Shown here piece by piece: positions 17,097 through 27,512 of a stretch of 38,912 bases of DNA. A program made the position numbers and the translations under genes. Source of the stretch: Rhodanobacter thiooxydans LCS2. GTDB lineage: Bacteria > Pseudomonadota > Gammaproteobacteria > Xanthomonadales > Rhodanobacteraceae. Where the stretch lies: the NCBI RefSeq assembly GCF_000264375.1, contig NZ_AJXW01000032.1, positions 1-38,912 on the forward strand, read 5' to 3'. How positions within the stretch are numbered: position 1 is the stretch's first letter; each line of letters opens with the position of its first letter. The notes below the pieces were generated by a model. That model saw only the letters and a program-made list of their open reading frames with translations. It did not search any database and was not told the DNA's origin.

Positions 17097-17816
17097 ATGA
17101 CAACGCCCCGGGCCACGCCCACCCTGCTGGCCTGGAGCGGCGGCAAGGACTGCCTGCTGGCCCTGCAACGGCTGCTGGCCGACCCGCACTGGCAGGTGAC
17201 CGCGCTGCTCACCACGGTCAACCGCAACTACCAGCGCGTGGCCATGCACGGTACCCCGCGCGAGGTGCTGCAGGCGCAGGCCGCCGCGCTGGGCCTGCCG
17301 CTGCTGGAGGTGATGCTGGACTGGCCCGGCAGCAACGAGGCCTACGAGGCAGCCCATGCGCAGGCGCTGGTCGAGGCGCGCATGCGCTGGCCGGGGATCC
17401 GCCACTGCGCGTTTGGTGACCTGTTCCTGGAGGACGTGCGCGACTACCGCGTGCGCCAGCTCGGCCGCGAGAACTGGCGCGCGGTGTTCCCGCTGTGGGG
17501 CGAGGACACCGCCGCGCTGGCGCGGCGCTTCGTCGGCGAAGGCCACCGCGCGGTGCTGTGCTGCGTGGATACCCAGCAGCTCAGCGCGGAGTTCTGCGGC
17601 CGCCCCTACGATGCCGCCCTGCTCGACGCGCTGCCGGCCGGCGTCGACCCCTGCGGCGAGCGCGGCGAGTTCCACACGCTGAGCTACGCCGGACCGCTGT
17701 TCCGCCGGCCGCTCGCGCTGCGCCGCGGCGAATCGGTGCTGCGCGACGGGCGCTTCCAGTTCATCGATTTCCTGCTGGACGACAGCCGGCTCGACAGCAA
17801 TGCCGCGGCGGACTGA
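17097..17816 (+). CDS. ATP-pyrophosphatase, diphthine-ammonia ligase family (DUF71)
   Basis: The 239-residue product has the PP-loop SGGKD (residues 14-18) that binds ATP, and CGERGEFHTL near 187-196, corresponding to CGENGEYHT of the family. Archaeal and eukaryotic members amidate diphthine on elongation factor 2. Bacteria lack that modification, so the bacterial substrate is unknown, and the family name should not be read as a demonstrated function. The ATG has TGGAG seven bases upstream. Its last 17 bases overlap the mug-like gene, so the pair is translated together. It is divergent from rng. Confidence 0.92.
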   Translation: MTTPRATPTLLAWSGGKDCLLALQRLLADPHWQVTALLTTVNRNYQRVAMHGTPREVLQAQAAALGLPLLEVMLDWPGSNEAYEAAHAQALVEARMRWPGIRHCAFGDLFLEDVRDYRVRQLGRENWRAVFPLWGEDTAALARRFVGEGHRAVLCCVDTQQLSAEFCGRPYDAALLDALPAGVDPCGERGEFHTLSYAGPLFRRPLALRRGESVLRDGRFQFIDFLLDDSRLDSNAAAD

Positions 17817-18321
17817 GCGCCACGTCCTGCCCGACCTGCTGCAGCCCGGGCTGGCGCTGGTGTTCTGCGGCACCGCCGCGGGCAGGCGTTCCGCCGCCGA
17901 GCAGGCCTACTACGCCCACCCCGGCAATTTGTTCTGGCGCGCGCTGTTTGATGCCGGACTGACTCCGCGCCTGCTGGCGCCGGCGGAATTTCCGCTGCTG
18001 TCCGGCTACGGCATCGGCCTCACCGACCTGGCCAAGCGCCACAGCGGCAACGACGACGAATTGCCGCCGGGCGCGTTCGACGCGCCTGCCCTGTTCGCCA
18101 GGATCGAACGCCACGCCCCGCGCCTGCTCGCCTTCACCAGCAAGAACGCGGCACGCGGCGCACTCGGCCATGCGGTCGACTACGGCCTGCAGGGCGAAAC
18201 CCTCGGCAACACGCGGCTGTTCGTGTTGCCGTCGCCGTCCGGCCAGGCGCGCGGGCATTGGGACATCGCCCCATGGCTGGCGCTCGCCGAGCTGTACCGC
18301 GCCGTCCACGCGAGTCCGTAG
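17800..18321 (+). CDS. mug: Mug-type mismatch-specific DNA glycosylase, variant active site
   Basis: The 173-residue product belongs to the uracil-DNA glycosylase superfamily, MUG branch, which removes uracil or thymine from mismatches with G. Motif 1 reads FCGTAAG (22-28) where E. coli has FCGINPG; the Asn that activates water is replaced by Ala26. HPGNLFW (40-46) and LPSPSG (143-148) match the family, the last with Ser for Asn. Lys79 may compensate. It overlaps the preceding ATP-pyrophosphatase gene by 17 bases. The stop codon lies within an inverted repeat. Confidence 0.9.
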   Translation: MPRRTERHVLPDLLQPGLALVFCGTAAGRRSAAEQAYYAHPGNLFWRALFDAGLTPRLLAPAEFPLLSGYGIGLTDLAKRHSGNDDELPPGAFDAPALFARIERHAPRLLAFTSKNAARGALGHAVDYGLQGETLGNTRLFVLPSPSGQARGHWDIAPWLALAELYRAVHASP

Positions 18322-18396
18322 GGCGGGCACCGGCCGCCGCACTTGCTGATGCGCATGGCGCGGATCGGCAAGCCGGCGGACAGTGCCCGCCCTACG
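18317..18396. repeat. Inverted repeat between convergent mug and cytochrome genes
   Basis: CGTAGGGCGGGCAC (18317-18330) is the exact reverse complement of 18383-18396, with inner partial pairing (CTTGC...GCAAG). It includes the mug stop codon. GTAGGGCGGGC palindromes are frequent extragenic repeats in Xanthomonadales. Located between converging genes, it may end both transcripts, although it lacks T-runs. Confidence 0.6.
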
Positions 18397-18420
18397 GCGA
18401 CGGCAACACACGAAGCCCGC

Positions 18421-19713
18421 TCAGTCGACCGGCGTGTGCCGGTAGTCGCTGACCGCTTCGGCGCGCACGATCAAGGCTTTGTTCGACCACGCGCGGCGGA
18501 TGTAGGTGACCACCGCCGCGACCTCGCCGTCGCTCAGCTGCTGCGCGAACGGCGGCATCGAGTACGGCCGCTGGTTCGCCGCGGTGACCGGTGCGAAGCC
18601 GCCGAGCAGCACCATGCGGGTTGCGTTGATGCCGGTCGGCTCGGTCACCGAGGAGTTGCCGTCCAGCGGCGGATAGACCCCGGCCACGCCTTCGCCGCGT
18701 TTGCCGTGGCAGTCGGCGCAGTGCTTTGCGTAAACCTTCTCGCCCTGGGTGGAGAGGGTCCTGGCGTCGAACGGCGTGCCCGGCTCCGCCATCGGCGCCC
18801 GCGGCGGCAACGACTGCAGGTAGCTGGCGATCGCACGCAGGTCGGTATCGCTGATGTGCTGGGTGCTGCCCGATACCACCGCGGCCATCGGCCCGAAGGC
18901 GACGCCCTTCGCTGACTGGCCGGTCTTCAGCAGGTCCACGATATCCTGCGCGCTCCAGCCTTCCAGGCCGCCGTTCTTGCGGGCGCTCAGGTCCGGCGCG
19001 TACCAGTTCTGCATCGGGATCTGGCCGCCGGTGAGGTGCACGTCCTGTGGCGTGCCGCCGAGCATGTCGCGCGCCGCATGGCATTCGTTGCAGTGGCCCA
19101 GCCCCTGCACCAGGTAGGCGCCGCGGTTCCACTCGGCCGACTGCGCCGGATCGGGCTTGAACTCGCCTTCACGAAAGTACAGCGCGCGCCAGGCCTTCAG
19201 GCTGTTGCGCACGCTGTAGGGGAACGCCAGCGCCGGCGCGACGGCCGGCTGGTGCACCGGTGCCAGCGACTGCAGGTAGGCAAAGATCGCCAGCGCATCG
19301 TCGTGGTTCACCTTGGTATACGAGGTGTACGAGAACGCCGGATACAGCAACTCGCCGTGGCGGCCCTTGCCGCTGTGCAGCGCCTGCCAGAAATCCTCGA
19401 AGCTCCAGTCGCCCAGGCCGGTCACGCGGTCGGGCGTGATGTTGGGTACGGGGATGTTGCCGAACGGCGTGGCCAGCGCGCGGCCGCCGGCGTAGCGTGC
19501 GCCGCCTTGCTCGGTGTGGCAGCCGGCGCAGTCGCCGACCGCGGCCAGGTATTCGCCTTTCGCGATCAGCGCCGGATCGCGCAAGGTGGCCGCCACGACC
19601 TTGCTGGCGACCGGCGGGGTCGGCCGGCTGCGACTGCCGCCGAACAGCACCCAGCCCAGCGCCAGCACGACCAGCAACGCGACCGACGGCACCAGCCAGC
19701 GCAGCCACTTCAC
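18421..19713 (-). CDS. Membrane-anchored triheme cytochrome c
   Basis: The 430-residue product has an N-terminal membrane anchor (about 4-25) and three haem c sites: CAGCH (62-66), CNECH (208-212) and CADCH (332-336). The sequence between hemes (ATPFGNIPVPNITPD, WSFEDFWQALHSGKG) is typical of the cytochrome subunit of membrane alcohol, aldehyde and gluconate dehydrogenases. It would carry electrons from a periplasmic enzyme to quinone or oxidase. No dehydrogenase subunit is encoded beside it. The start is GTG with GGGAG upstream and overlaps the stop of the diheme cytochrome by four bases (GTGA), so the two are coupled. Confidence 0.93.
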   Translation of the reverse strand: MKWLRWLVPSVALLVVLALGWVLFGGSRSRPTPPVASKVVAATLRDPALIAKGEYLAAVGDCAGCHTEQGGARYAGGRALATPFGNIPVPNITPDRVTGLGDWSFEDFWQALHSGKGRHGELLYPAFSYTSYTKVNHDDALAIFAYLQSLAPVHQPAVAPALAFPYSVRNSLKAWRALYFREGEFKPDPAQSAEWNRGAYLVQGLGHCNECHAARDMLGGTPQDVHLTGGQIPMQNWYAPDLSARKNGGLEGWSAQDIVDLLKTGQSAKGVAFGPMAAVVSGSTQHISDTDLRAIASYLQSLPPRAPMAEPGTPFDARTLSTQGEKVYAKHCADCHGKRGEGVAGVYPPLDGNSSVTEPTGINATRMVLLGGFAPVTAANQRPYSMPPFAQQLSDGEVAAVVTYIRRAWSNKALIVRAEAVSDYRHTPVD

Positions 19714-20468
19714 GACGGATCTCCCGTCGCGCCCAGCACGCCACAGCTCAGTGGCGGCGTTACCGAGCCGGCCGGCTGCGCGTGCGTGTCGGCCGGCAGC
19801 TCGCGGCTGGCCAGGGCCGCGGCCACCGCGGTGATGTCCGACTCGCCGAGCCGGCTCGCCACCTCGGCCATGCAGTCGGGCGCCACCGTGGCGCGCGTGT
19901 GCGTGCGCCAGGAGCCCAGCTGCGCACTGATGTAGTCGTACGGCAGGCCGACCAGCCCCGGCGTGGATGGCTCCACCCCGGTCAGCTGGCTGCCGTGGCA
20001 GCTGCTGCAGGCGGGAATCTTGCGTGCCGGGTCGCCCTTGGCGATCAACTCCTCGCCGCGCGCGAGCGTCGCGGCGGACACCGGCGGCAGCGGCGAGCGG
20101 GCGTACGGCACCTGCTGCACCGCGAAGTATTCGGCGATCTCGCGCATGTACGCGGGCGGCAGCTGGCGCACGGTGTATTCCATCGGCGCGTACTTGCGCA
20201 GGCCGTTCTGGAAATCCTGCAGCTGGCGCGCGAGGTAGCCCGCGGGCTTGCCGGCCAGGCGCGGGAAATAGCCGCTGCCGGGGCGGCCTTCGCCATGCAC
20301 GCCGTGGCAGCTGGTGCAAGCGGCGATGCGCTGCTGGAGGGTATCGGGGATCGGCGGCGTATCGCCCGTATCGGCGGCACGAGCGGGGGCACCGGGCAGC
20401 AGGACAATCGCCAGCAGGGTCGCAACACTGAAGGAACGGACTGGACAGGTGCGGGCGTTCGTCGTCAT
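19710..20468 (-). CDS. Diheme cytochrome c (c4/c553-like)
   Basis: The 252-residue product is exported: a signal peptide ends near residue 31 (PGAPARA). Two class I cytochrome c domains follow, with haem sites CTSCH (51-55) and CSSCH (154-158), and KPAGYLARQLQDFQNGLRKY and LPYDYISAQLGSWRTHTR after them, as in cytochromes c4. The tail from about 205 is short and unmatched. There is no ribosome site before the ATG; a TACAAT -10-like hexamer ends six bases upstream, which suggests leaderless transcription. It is the first gene of a two-cytochrome operon and is divergent from the amidase gene. Confidence 0.93.
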   Translation of the reverse strand: MTTNARTCPVRSFSVATLLAIVLLPGAPARAADTGDTPPIPDTLQQRIAACTSCHGVHGEGRPGSGYFPRLAGKPAGYLARQLQDFQNGLRKYAPMEYTVRQLPPAYMREIAEYFAVQQVPYARSPLPPVSAATLARGEELIAKGDPARKIPACSSCHGSQLTGVEPSTPGLVGLPYDYISAQLGSWRTHTRATVAPDCMAEVASRLGESDITAVAAALASRELPADTHAQPAGSVTPPLSCGVLGATGDPS

Positions 20469-20474
20469 CGGGGG

Positions 20475-20480
20475 ATTGTA
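20475..20480 (-). promoter_or_regulatory. -10-like TACAAT box at the cytochrome operon start
   Basis: TACAAT (five of six to consensus) on the minus strand ends six bases before the ATG, which would place transcription initiation at about the start codon. No good -35 is visible. Confidence 0.35.
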
Positions 20481-20560
20481 GCAACCCCCGCACGCCGCTC
20501 GCGCCGGCGCTAAGCTTGACCGATACGACCGCGTACCGCGCTCGTCATGTCGGGGGCATC

Positions 20561-22180
20561 GTGAAGCATTCAGCCGTCCATTTCGTCGTCCTGGTCGCCG
20601 TCCTGGCCGCCATGCTGCCCGCCGGTCCGACGCAGGCTGCCGAGACTGCCCCGCCAGAGATCGCCTACGCCTCGGTGGCGCAGCTGCAGCAGCGCATGGA
20701 CGCCGGCACGCTGGACAGCCGCCAGCTGGCGCAGGCATTGCTCGAGCGCATCCGGCGGTTCGACCAGTCCGGCCCGACGCTGCGCGCGGTGATCGAGACG
20801 AACCCCGAGGCGCTTGACCTGGCCGGTGCGCTCGACGCGAAACGCACCAAGACGCGCGGCCCGCTGTACGGCATCCCGGTGCTGCTGAAGGACAACATCG
20901 ACACCGGCGACCGCATGCTGACCACCGCCGGCTCGCTGGCGCTCACCGACGCGCCGGCGCCGCGCGACGCCGGTCTGGTCGAGCGGCTGCGCAAGGTCGG
21001 CGCGCTGATTCTCGGGAAGACCAACTTGAGCGAATGGGCCAACTTCCGCTCCAACCATGCCAGCAGCGGCTGGAGTGGACGCGGCGGGCAGACCAAGAAC
21101 CCCTACGTGCTCGACCGCAACCCCTGCGGCTCCAGTGCCGGCTCGGCCGCCGCCGTGGCAGCCGGACTGGTCACCGTGGCGATCGGCAGCGAGACCGACG
21201 GCTCGATCATCTGCCCCGCGGCGATGAACGGCATCGTCGGCATCAAGCCCACCCTGGGCCTGGTCAGCCGCAGCGGCATCGTGCCGATCAGCCACAGCCA
21301 GGACACCGCTGGCCCGATGGCGCGCAGCGTGGCCGACGCGGCCGCCCTGCTCAGCGTGATCGCCGGCAGCGACCCGCGCGACCCGGCCACCGCCGAGGCA
21401 GACAAGCACGCCACCGATTACACCCGCTTCCTTGATCCGAACGGACTGAAAGGCAAGCGCATCGGCGTGGTACGCCAGCTCGCCGGCGCCGAGCCGAATG
21501 CCGACCGCGTGCTGGAGCAGTCCATCGCGCTGATGAAGGCGCAGGGCGCGATCATCGTCGACCCGGTCGCGCTGCCGCACCTGGCCGAGCTCGGCAAGCC
21601 GGAGCTCACCGTGCTGCTGTACGACTTCAAGCACGACATCAACGCCTACCTGGCCGGTCGCCACGGCCTGAAGGTAAAGACGCTGGCCGACCTGATCGCG
21701 TTCAACCAGGCGCATGCCGCCGAAGAAATGTCGTGGTTCGGCCAGGAACTGTTCGAGCAGGCCGAGCAGAAAGGGCCGCTCAGCGACAAGGCCTACACCG
21801 AGGCACTGGCCGAAGCGAAGCGCCTGTCCGGACCGCAAGGCATCGACGCCGCGCTGAAGGCGCAGCATCTGGATGCACTGCTGGCGCCGTCATGGGGCCC
21901 GGCCTTCGTGACCGATCCGGTGCTCGGCGACCACATCGTCAGCGGCGACCCCACCGTGGGCGGCGCCTCGCAGCCGGCGGCGGTGGCCGGCTATCCGTCG
22001 ATCACCGTGCCGGCCGGATTTGCGCACGGGCTGCCGGTCGGCATCGTGCTGTTCGGCGCGAAGTGGAGTGAGCCGACGCTGATCGCGATCGCCTACGGCT
22101 TCGAGCGGCATGCCAAGGCGTGGCAACCGCCGCAGTTCCTCGACACGGTGGGTGGGAAGCCCGTTCCTGCCGCGCACTGA
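20561..22180 (+). CDS. Exported amidase-signature hydrolase
   Basis: The 539-residue product has a signal peptide (about 1-27, ending PTQA) and an amidase-signature domain. The Ser-cisSer-Lys triad is visible: K110 in LLKDNID, S191-S192 in [14 protein letters not shown], and nucleophile S215 in [12 protein letters not shown]. It would hydrolyse an amide in the periplasm; the substrate is unknown. Unlike GatA, it has no GatB/GatC partner and is secreted. GTG is preferred as start because it opens directly on the signal peptide after GGGGG; a longer TTG start at 20516 would bury it. It is divergent from the cytochrome operon. Confidence 0.92.
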   Translation: MKHSAVHFVVLVAVLAAMLPAGPTQAAETAPPEIAYASVAQLQQRMDAGTLDSRQLAQALLERIRRFDQSGPTLRAVIETNPEALDLAGALDAKRTKTRGPLYGIPVLLKDNIDTGDRMLTTAGSLALTDAPAPRDAGLVERLRKVGALILGKTNLSEWANFRSNHASSGWSGRGGQTKNPYVLDRNPCGSSAGSAAAVAAGLVTVAIGSETDGSIICPAAMNGIVGIKPTLGLVSRSGIVPISHSQDTAGPMARSVADAAALLSVIAGSDPRDPATAEADKHATDYTRFLDPNGLKGKRIGVVRQLAGAEPNADRVLEQSIALMKAQGAIIVDPVALPHLAELGKPELTVLLYDFKHDINAYLAGRHGLKVKTLADLIAFNQAHAAEEMSWFGQELFEQAEQKGPLSDKAYTEALAEAKRLSGPQGIDAALKAQHLDALLAPSWGPAFVTDPVLGDHIVSGDPTVGGASQPAAVAGYPSITVPAGFAHGLPVGIVLFGAKWSEPTLIAIAYGFERHAKAWQPPQFLDTVGGKPVPAAH

Positions 22181-22190
22181 GCACGTAATG

Positions 22191-22219
22191 AAAAGGCGGC
22201 CGTCGGCCGCCTTTTTTTT
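22191..22219. terminator. Bidirectional rho-independent terminator
   Basis: AAAAGGCGGCC (22191-22201) pairs with GGCCGCCTTTT (22205-22215) around GTC, then T continues to 22219, giving eight T in all on the plus strand and four on the minus. It lies between the convergent amidase and DAHP synthase genes and can stop both. Confidence 0.9.
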
Positions 22220-22247
22220 GCAAAGCCCGCCGGTCCTGGTGGGCGCG

Positions 22248-23618
<1,371 letters not shown>

Positions 23619-23647
23619 CGCGCGACCCTGGATGGCAACGGGAGCCC

Positions 23648-24151
23648 TCACCTTGCGGCCTGCCGGCGCCGCGCCGCAACGACCGCCAGCACGGCCAGCG
23701 CGACGTACCAGAGCAAGGTCCAGGCCGGCATCGGCAGACCGAGAAGCGGTTCGACCTTGGCGCACTCGCCCGAACCAGTGAAGACCAGCTTCAGCATCTT
23801 CGAGAAGGGGAACGCATCCAGCAGGTAGCCGAGGCCGGGACCGCAGGAGGGCACCTGGTCGGCCGGCAGGCTCTGCAGCCACAGATGGCGACCGGCAGTA
23901 ATGATGCCGCCGACCGCGCCGACCAGCACCAATCCCGCATAGGCCCAGCGGCCGTTGCCGCGCGGTGCGTGCAGGGCGCCCAGCAGAAAGAACAGGGCCA
24001 TGACCAGGAATGCGATGCGCTGAAAGATGCACAGCGGGCATGGCGTGAGGCCCAGCCCGTATTCGGCGTACAGCGCGAAGCCGAGCAGGCCGGCGCAGAC
24101 CAGGAAGCCGACGAGGAAACTGACACGGTACGACCAGCGAAGTGGATTCAT
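23648..24151 (-). CDS. dsbB: Disulfide bond formation protein DsbB
   Basis: The 167-residue inner-membrane protein re-oxidises periplasmic DsbA and passes electrons to quinone. Four membrane segments are visible (about 11-29, 44-61, 70-87, 142-160). The two cysteine pairs are in place: C38-P-L-C41 and C103 with C130. Length is typical (E. coli 176). A longer in-frame start (MQQSAM, five codons earlier) is possible, and neither start has a clear ribosome site. It lies 29 bases upstream of the DAHP synthase gene on the same strand and may be cotranscribed with it. Confidence 0.95.
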   Translation of the reverse strand: MNPLRWSYRVSFLVGFLVCAGLLGFALYAEYGLGLTPCPLCIFQRIAFLVMALFFLLGALHAPRGNGRWAYAGLVLVGAVGGIITAGRHLWLQSLPADQVPSCGPGLGYLLDAFPFSKMLKLVFTGSGECAKVEPLLGLPMPAWTLLWYVALAVLAVVAARRRQAAR

Positions 24152-24262
24152 GGCGGATTGTTGCATTGCGGAGCCCGAGACATTACCGCTTCGCAGGGAT
24201 GCTGTCAGCAGGCGCGGGGCACCTGATGAAAATATGCGGATCGGCAAGGCCCATATACGCGA

Positions 24263-24290
24263 AAACCCGGCGGGTCGCCCGGCCGGGTTT
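24263..24290. terminator. Terminator at the end of the ribosomal superoperon
   Basis: AAACCCGGC (24263-24271) pairs with GCCGGGTTT (24282-24290). On the minus strand the stem ends in GGGTTTT, 38 bases beyond the rplQ stop. On the plus strand it ends GGGTTTCG. It probably ends the S10-spc-alpha transcript before dsbB. Confidence 0.75.
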
Positions 24291-24327
24291 CGTGTCTGGA
24301 CATCGGCATGCCGCGCCGATGATCGTC

Positions 24328-24711
24328 TTACTCAGCCTCGACCGCCTCGACCTGCGGGCGACCGACCAGCTCGACGTACGCCATTGGCGCGTTGTCGCCG
24401 TCGCGGAAGCCGCACTTCAGGATGCGCAGGTAGCCGCCAGGGCGTTCCTTGTAGCGCGGGCCCAGCTCGACGAACAGCTTGCCCACCGCCTCCTTGTCGC
24501 GCAGGCGCGAAAAGGCCAGGCGACGATTGGCCACGCCATCGGCCTTGGCCAGCGTGATCAGCGGCTCGGCGACGCGGCGAAGTTCCTTCGCCTTCGGCAG
24601 GGTGGTACGGATCAGCTCGTGCTTGAACAGCGACGACGCCATGTTCTTGAACATCGCTTCGCGGTGGCTGCTGGTCCGGTTGAACTTGCGTCCGGATTTC
24701 ATGTGGCGCAT
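24328..24711 (-). CDS. rplQ: 50S ribosomal protein L17
   Basis: The 127-residue protein ([32 protein letters not shown]) is the full L17, same length as E. coli. It binds 23S rRNA near the exit tunnel. It is the last gene of the alpha operon, but separated from rpoA by 299 bases of hairpin-rich sequence instead of the usual short spacer. AGAGA stands nine bases before the ATG. Confidence 0.98.
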   Translation of the reverse strand: MRHMKSGRKFNRTSSHREAMFKNMASSLFKHELIRTTLPKAKELRRVAEPLITLAKADGVANRRLAFSRLRDKEAVGKLFVELGPRYKERPGGYLRILKCGFRDGDNAPMAYVELVGRPQVEAVEAE

Positions 24712-25010
24712 GACGAAATTCTCTCTGGTCTGTTGTTATGAAAAGCCGGCACCTGTGTCCAGCTTCCCGCGGTTGTCCGCTGTTCCAGGCCCTTTCAAAA
24801 CGGGTTCTGGTGAGAAGTGCGGCCATGAATGGCCGTCTGGTGCTTTGGCGGCCAGGGGCCGCTTGAAAGGCCAAACCGGCCTTCCGTCGGGCAGTCAAGG
24901 CGACTGCTCCAAACTCGCAGCCCGAAGGCGGCGAGTCCGGCGGAACAGCCAGATGGCGTCCGCCAGTTCGTGACTGCGGCAGCGATCGGAAGATCGCCGC
25001 CGCAACAACA
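24712..25010 (-). other. Long rpoA-rplQ spacer with at least five hairpins
   Basis: No gene. Perfect or near-perfect stems lie at 24819-24836 (CGGCCAT...ATGGCCG), 24848-24862 (GCGGCC...GGCCGC), 24867-24883 (AAGGCC...GGCCTT), 24891-24907 (GCAGTC...GACTGC) and 24976-25003 (GCGGCAGCGATC...GATCGCCGCCGC, one mismatch). The last lies just beyond the rpoA stop. They may affect processing or relative expression of rplQ. Confidence 0.7.
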
Positions 25011-26009
25011 TCAACCCAGCTGCATGCCGTGCGACAGGCCCGGCGGCGGCCAGTTCTCAAGCTTCATGCCGAGCGCGAGACCACGCCCACCCAGCACGTC
25101 CTTGATTTCGGTCAGCGACTTCTTGCCCAGGTTCGGCGTCTTCAGCAGCTCGACCTCGGTCTTCTGCACCAGGTCGCCGATGTAGTAGATGCTCTCGGCC
25201 TTCAGGCAGTTCGCCGAACGCACGGTGAGCTCCAGATCGTCGATCGGACGCAGCAGCAGCGGATCGAAACCGCTCTTCTCCGCCTTGTCGGTGGCGCTCT
25301 CGCGGCGCGAGAAGTCACCGAACACGGACAGCTGGTCGTTGATGATCTCGGCGGCCTTGCGTACCGCGTCCTCGGCGCCAATGGTGCCGTTGGTCTCGAT
25401 GTCCAGCACCAGCTTGTCGAGGTTGGTGCGCTGCTCGACACGAGCAGCGTCCACTTCGTAGGCCACGCGCAGCACCGGCGCGAACGACGCGTCCAGCTGC
25501 AGGCGGCCGATCGGACGCGCTTCGTCATCCGGATGCTGGCGCGCGCTGGCCGGCTGGTAGCCGACGCCGCGACGCACCTTCAGGCGCATGTTGAGCGCGA
25601 TGTCCTTGGTCAGGTGGCAGATCACGTGCTCGGGGTTGATGATCTCCACCGAGTGGTCGACGACGATGTCGCCGGCCGTGACCACGCCCTTGCCCTTCTT
25701 GGACAGGGTCAGGGTGACCTCGTCGCCGCTGTGCTGACGGATCGCCACGTCCTTGAGGTTCAGCAGGACTTCGATCACGTCCTCCTGCAGGCCTTCCAGG
25801 GTGGTGTACTCGTGCAGCACGCCATCGATTTCGACCTCGACGATGGCGCTGCCGGGGATCGAGGAGAGCAGCACGCGACGCAGCGCGTTGCCCAGGGTGT
25901 GGCCAAAGCCACGCTCGAGCGGCTCGACCACCACCTTGGCACGGTTGGCCCCGAGCTGTTCGACGCTGAGGCCACGCGGCCGCAGCACACTAGTTGACGA
26001 AACTGCCAT
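25011..26009 (-). CDS. rpoA: RNA polymerase alpha subunit
   Basis: The 332-residue alpha subunit (E. coli 329) has the N-terminal assembly domain ([29 protein letters not shown], about 33-61) and the C-terminal domain that contacts UP elements and activators ([46 protein letters not shown]). It follows rpsD by 17 bases, with GGAG six bases before the ATG. Confidence 0.99.
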   Translation of the reverse strand: MAVSSTSVLRPRGLSVEQLGANRAKVVVEPLERGFGHTLGNALRRVLLSSIPGSAIVEVEIDGVLHEYTTLEGLQEDVIEVLLNLKDVAIRQHSGDEVTLTLSKKGKGVVTAGDIVVDHSVEIINPEHVICHLTKDIALNMRLKVRRGVGYQPASARQHPDDEARPIGRLQLDASFAPVLRVAYEVDAARVEQRTNLDKLVLDIETNGTIGAEDAVRKAAEIINDQLSVFGDFSRRESATDKAEKSGFDPLLLRPIDDLELTVRSANCLKAESIYYIGDLVQKTEVELLKTPNLGKKSLTEIKDVLGGRGLALGMKLENWPPPGLSHGMQLG

Positions 26010-26026
26010 GCAGAGCTCCGGTAAAA

Positions 26027-26653
<627 letters not shown>

Positions 26654-26675
26654 GGGTAATCTCTTTTTAAATAGT

Positions 26676-26730
26676 CCGGCCAAGGAAGGCCGGTTCTTGA
26701 TTCTTGCGATCAAGGATGATCGCAAGAATC
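26676..26730 (-). other. Twin hairpins in the rpsK-rpsD spacer
   Basis: A 14-bp perfect stem (26699-26712 with 26717-26730, loop AGGA) overlaps the rpsK stop codon. Immediately downstream in the transcript is CCGGCC...GGCCGG (26676-26693). The second belongs to a hairpin family found in other spacers of this operon. Confidence 0.75.
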
Positions 26731-27115
26731 ACACTCGACGCTTCTTGGGGGGACGGCAGCCGTTGTGCGGAATCGGCGTGACGTCGATGATATTGAGCAC
26801 CTTGTAGCCCAACGCATTCAGCGAGCGCACCGCCGACTCGCGGCCCGGGCCCGGGCCCTTGATGCGCACTTCCACCGTCTTCACGCCGTAGTCGCCGGCG
26901 GCGCGGCCGGCCTTCTCGGCGGCGACCTGGGCGGCGAAGGGAGTCGACTTGCGCGAGCCGCGGAAACCCGCGCCGCCGGCGGTCGCCCACGACAGGGCAT
27001 TGCCCTGGCGATCGGTGATGGTGACGATGGTGTTGTTGAAGGAGGCCTGCACGTGAGCCACGGCATCCGTGACAACGCGCTTGATCTTCTTCTTGGTCTT
27101 GACAGGCTTGGCCAT
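26729..27115 (-). CDS. rpsK: 30S ribosomal protein S11
   Basis: The 128-residue protein ([35 protein letters not shown]) has the same length as S11 of E. coli (129) and ends in the basic CRPPKKRRV that contacts 16S rRNA at the platform. It lies 16 bases after rpsM. A strong hairpin overlaps its stop. Confidence 0.99.
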   Translation of the reverse strand: MAKPVKTKKKIKRVVTDAVAHVQASFNNTIVTITDRQGNALSWATAGGAGFRGSRKSTPFAAQVAAEKAGRAAGDYGVKTVEVRIKGPGPGRESAVRSLNALGYKVLNIIDVTPIPHNGCRPPKKRRV

Positions 27116-27131
27116 GTTCGGAATCCGTTAC

Positions 27132-27488
27132 TTACTTCTTGATGGCGCGACGCGGGCCCTTGCGGGTGCGTGCGTTGGTACGCGTGCGCTGGCCGCGCAC
27201 CGGCAGGCCGCGACGATGACGCAGGCCGCGATAGCAGCCCAGGTCCATCAGGCGCTTGATGGCCATGCCCACCTCGCGGCGCAGATCGCCCTCGACGGTG
27301 TACTTGGCGATTTCGTGGCGAAGCTTCTCCACCTCGCCTTCACTCAGGGACTTGATCTGGGTGGTGGGAACCACGCCAGCGTCCACGCAGACCTTCTTGG
27401 CCCGGCTGCGGCCGATGCCGTAAATGCTCTGCAGACCGACCCAGACGTGTTTCTGGACCGGCAAATTGACACCCGCGATGCGCGCCAT
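27132..27488 (-). CDS. rpsM: 30S ribosomal protein S13
   Basis: The 118-residue protein ([34 protein letters not shown]) equals the E. coli length and carries the helix-two-turn-helix region and a basic tail reaching the P site. It begins the alpha operon. rpmJ (L36), which lies between secY and rpsM in E. coli, is absent here. A promoter precedes it. Confidence 0.99.
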   Translation of the reverse strand: MARIAGVNLPVQKHVWVGLQSIYGIGRSRAKKVCVDAGVVPTTQIKSLSEGEVEKLRHEIAKYTVEGDLRREVGMAIKRLMDLGCYRGLRHRRGLPVRGQRTRTNARTRKGPRRAIKK

Positions 27489-27512
27489 GATGTACTTTCT
27501 CCGATGCGTTTC

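Noticed and set aside
20570..21868. A 432-codon minus-strand frame opposite the amidase
   Set aside because: The amidase triad and signal peptide fix the plus strand as coding.
25029..25997. A 322-codon plus-strand frame opposite rpoA
   Set aside because: An antisense shadow; no family similarity.
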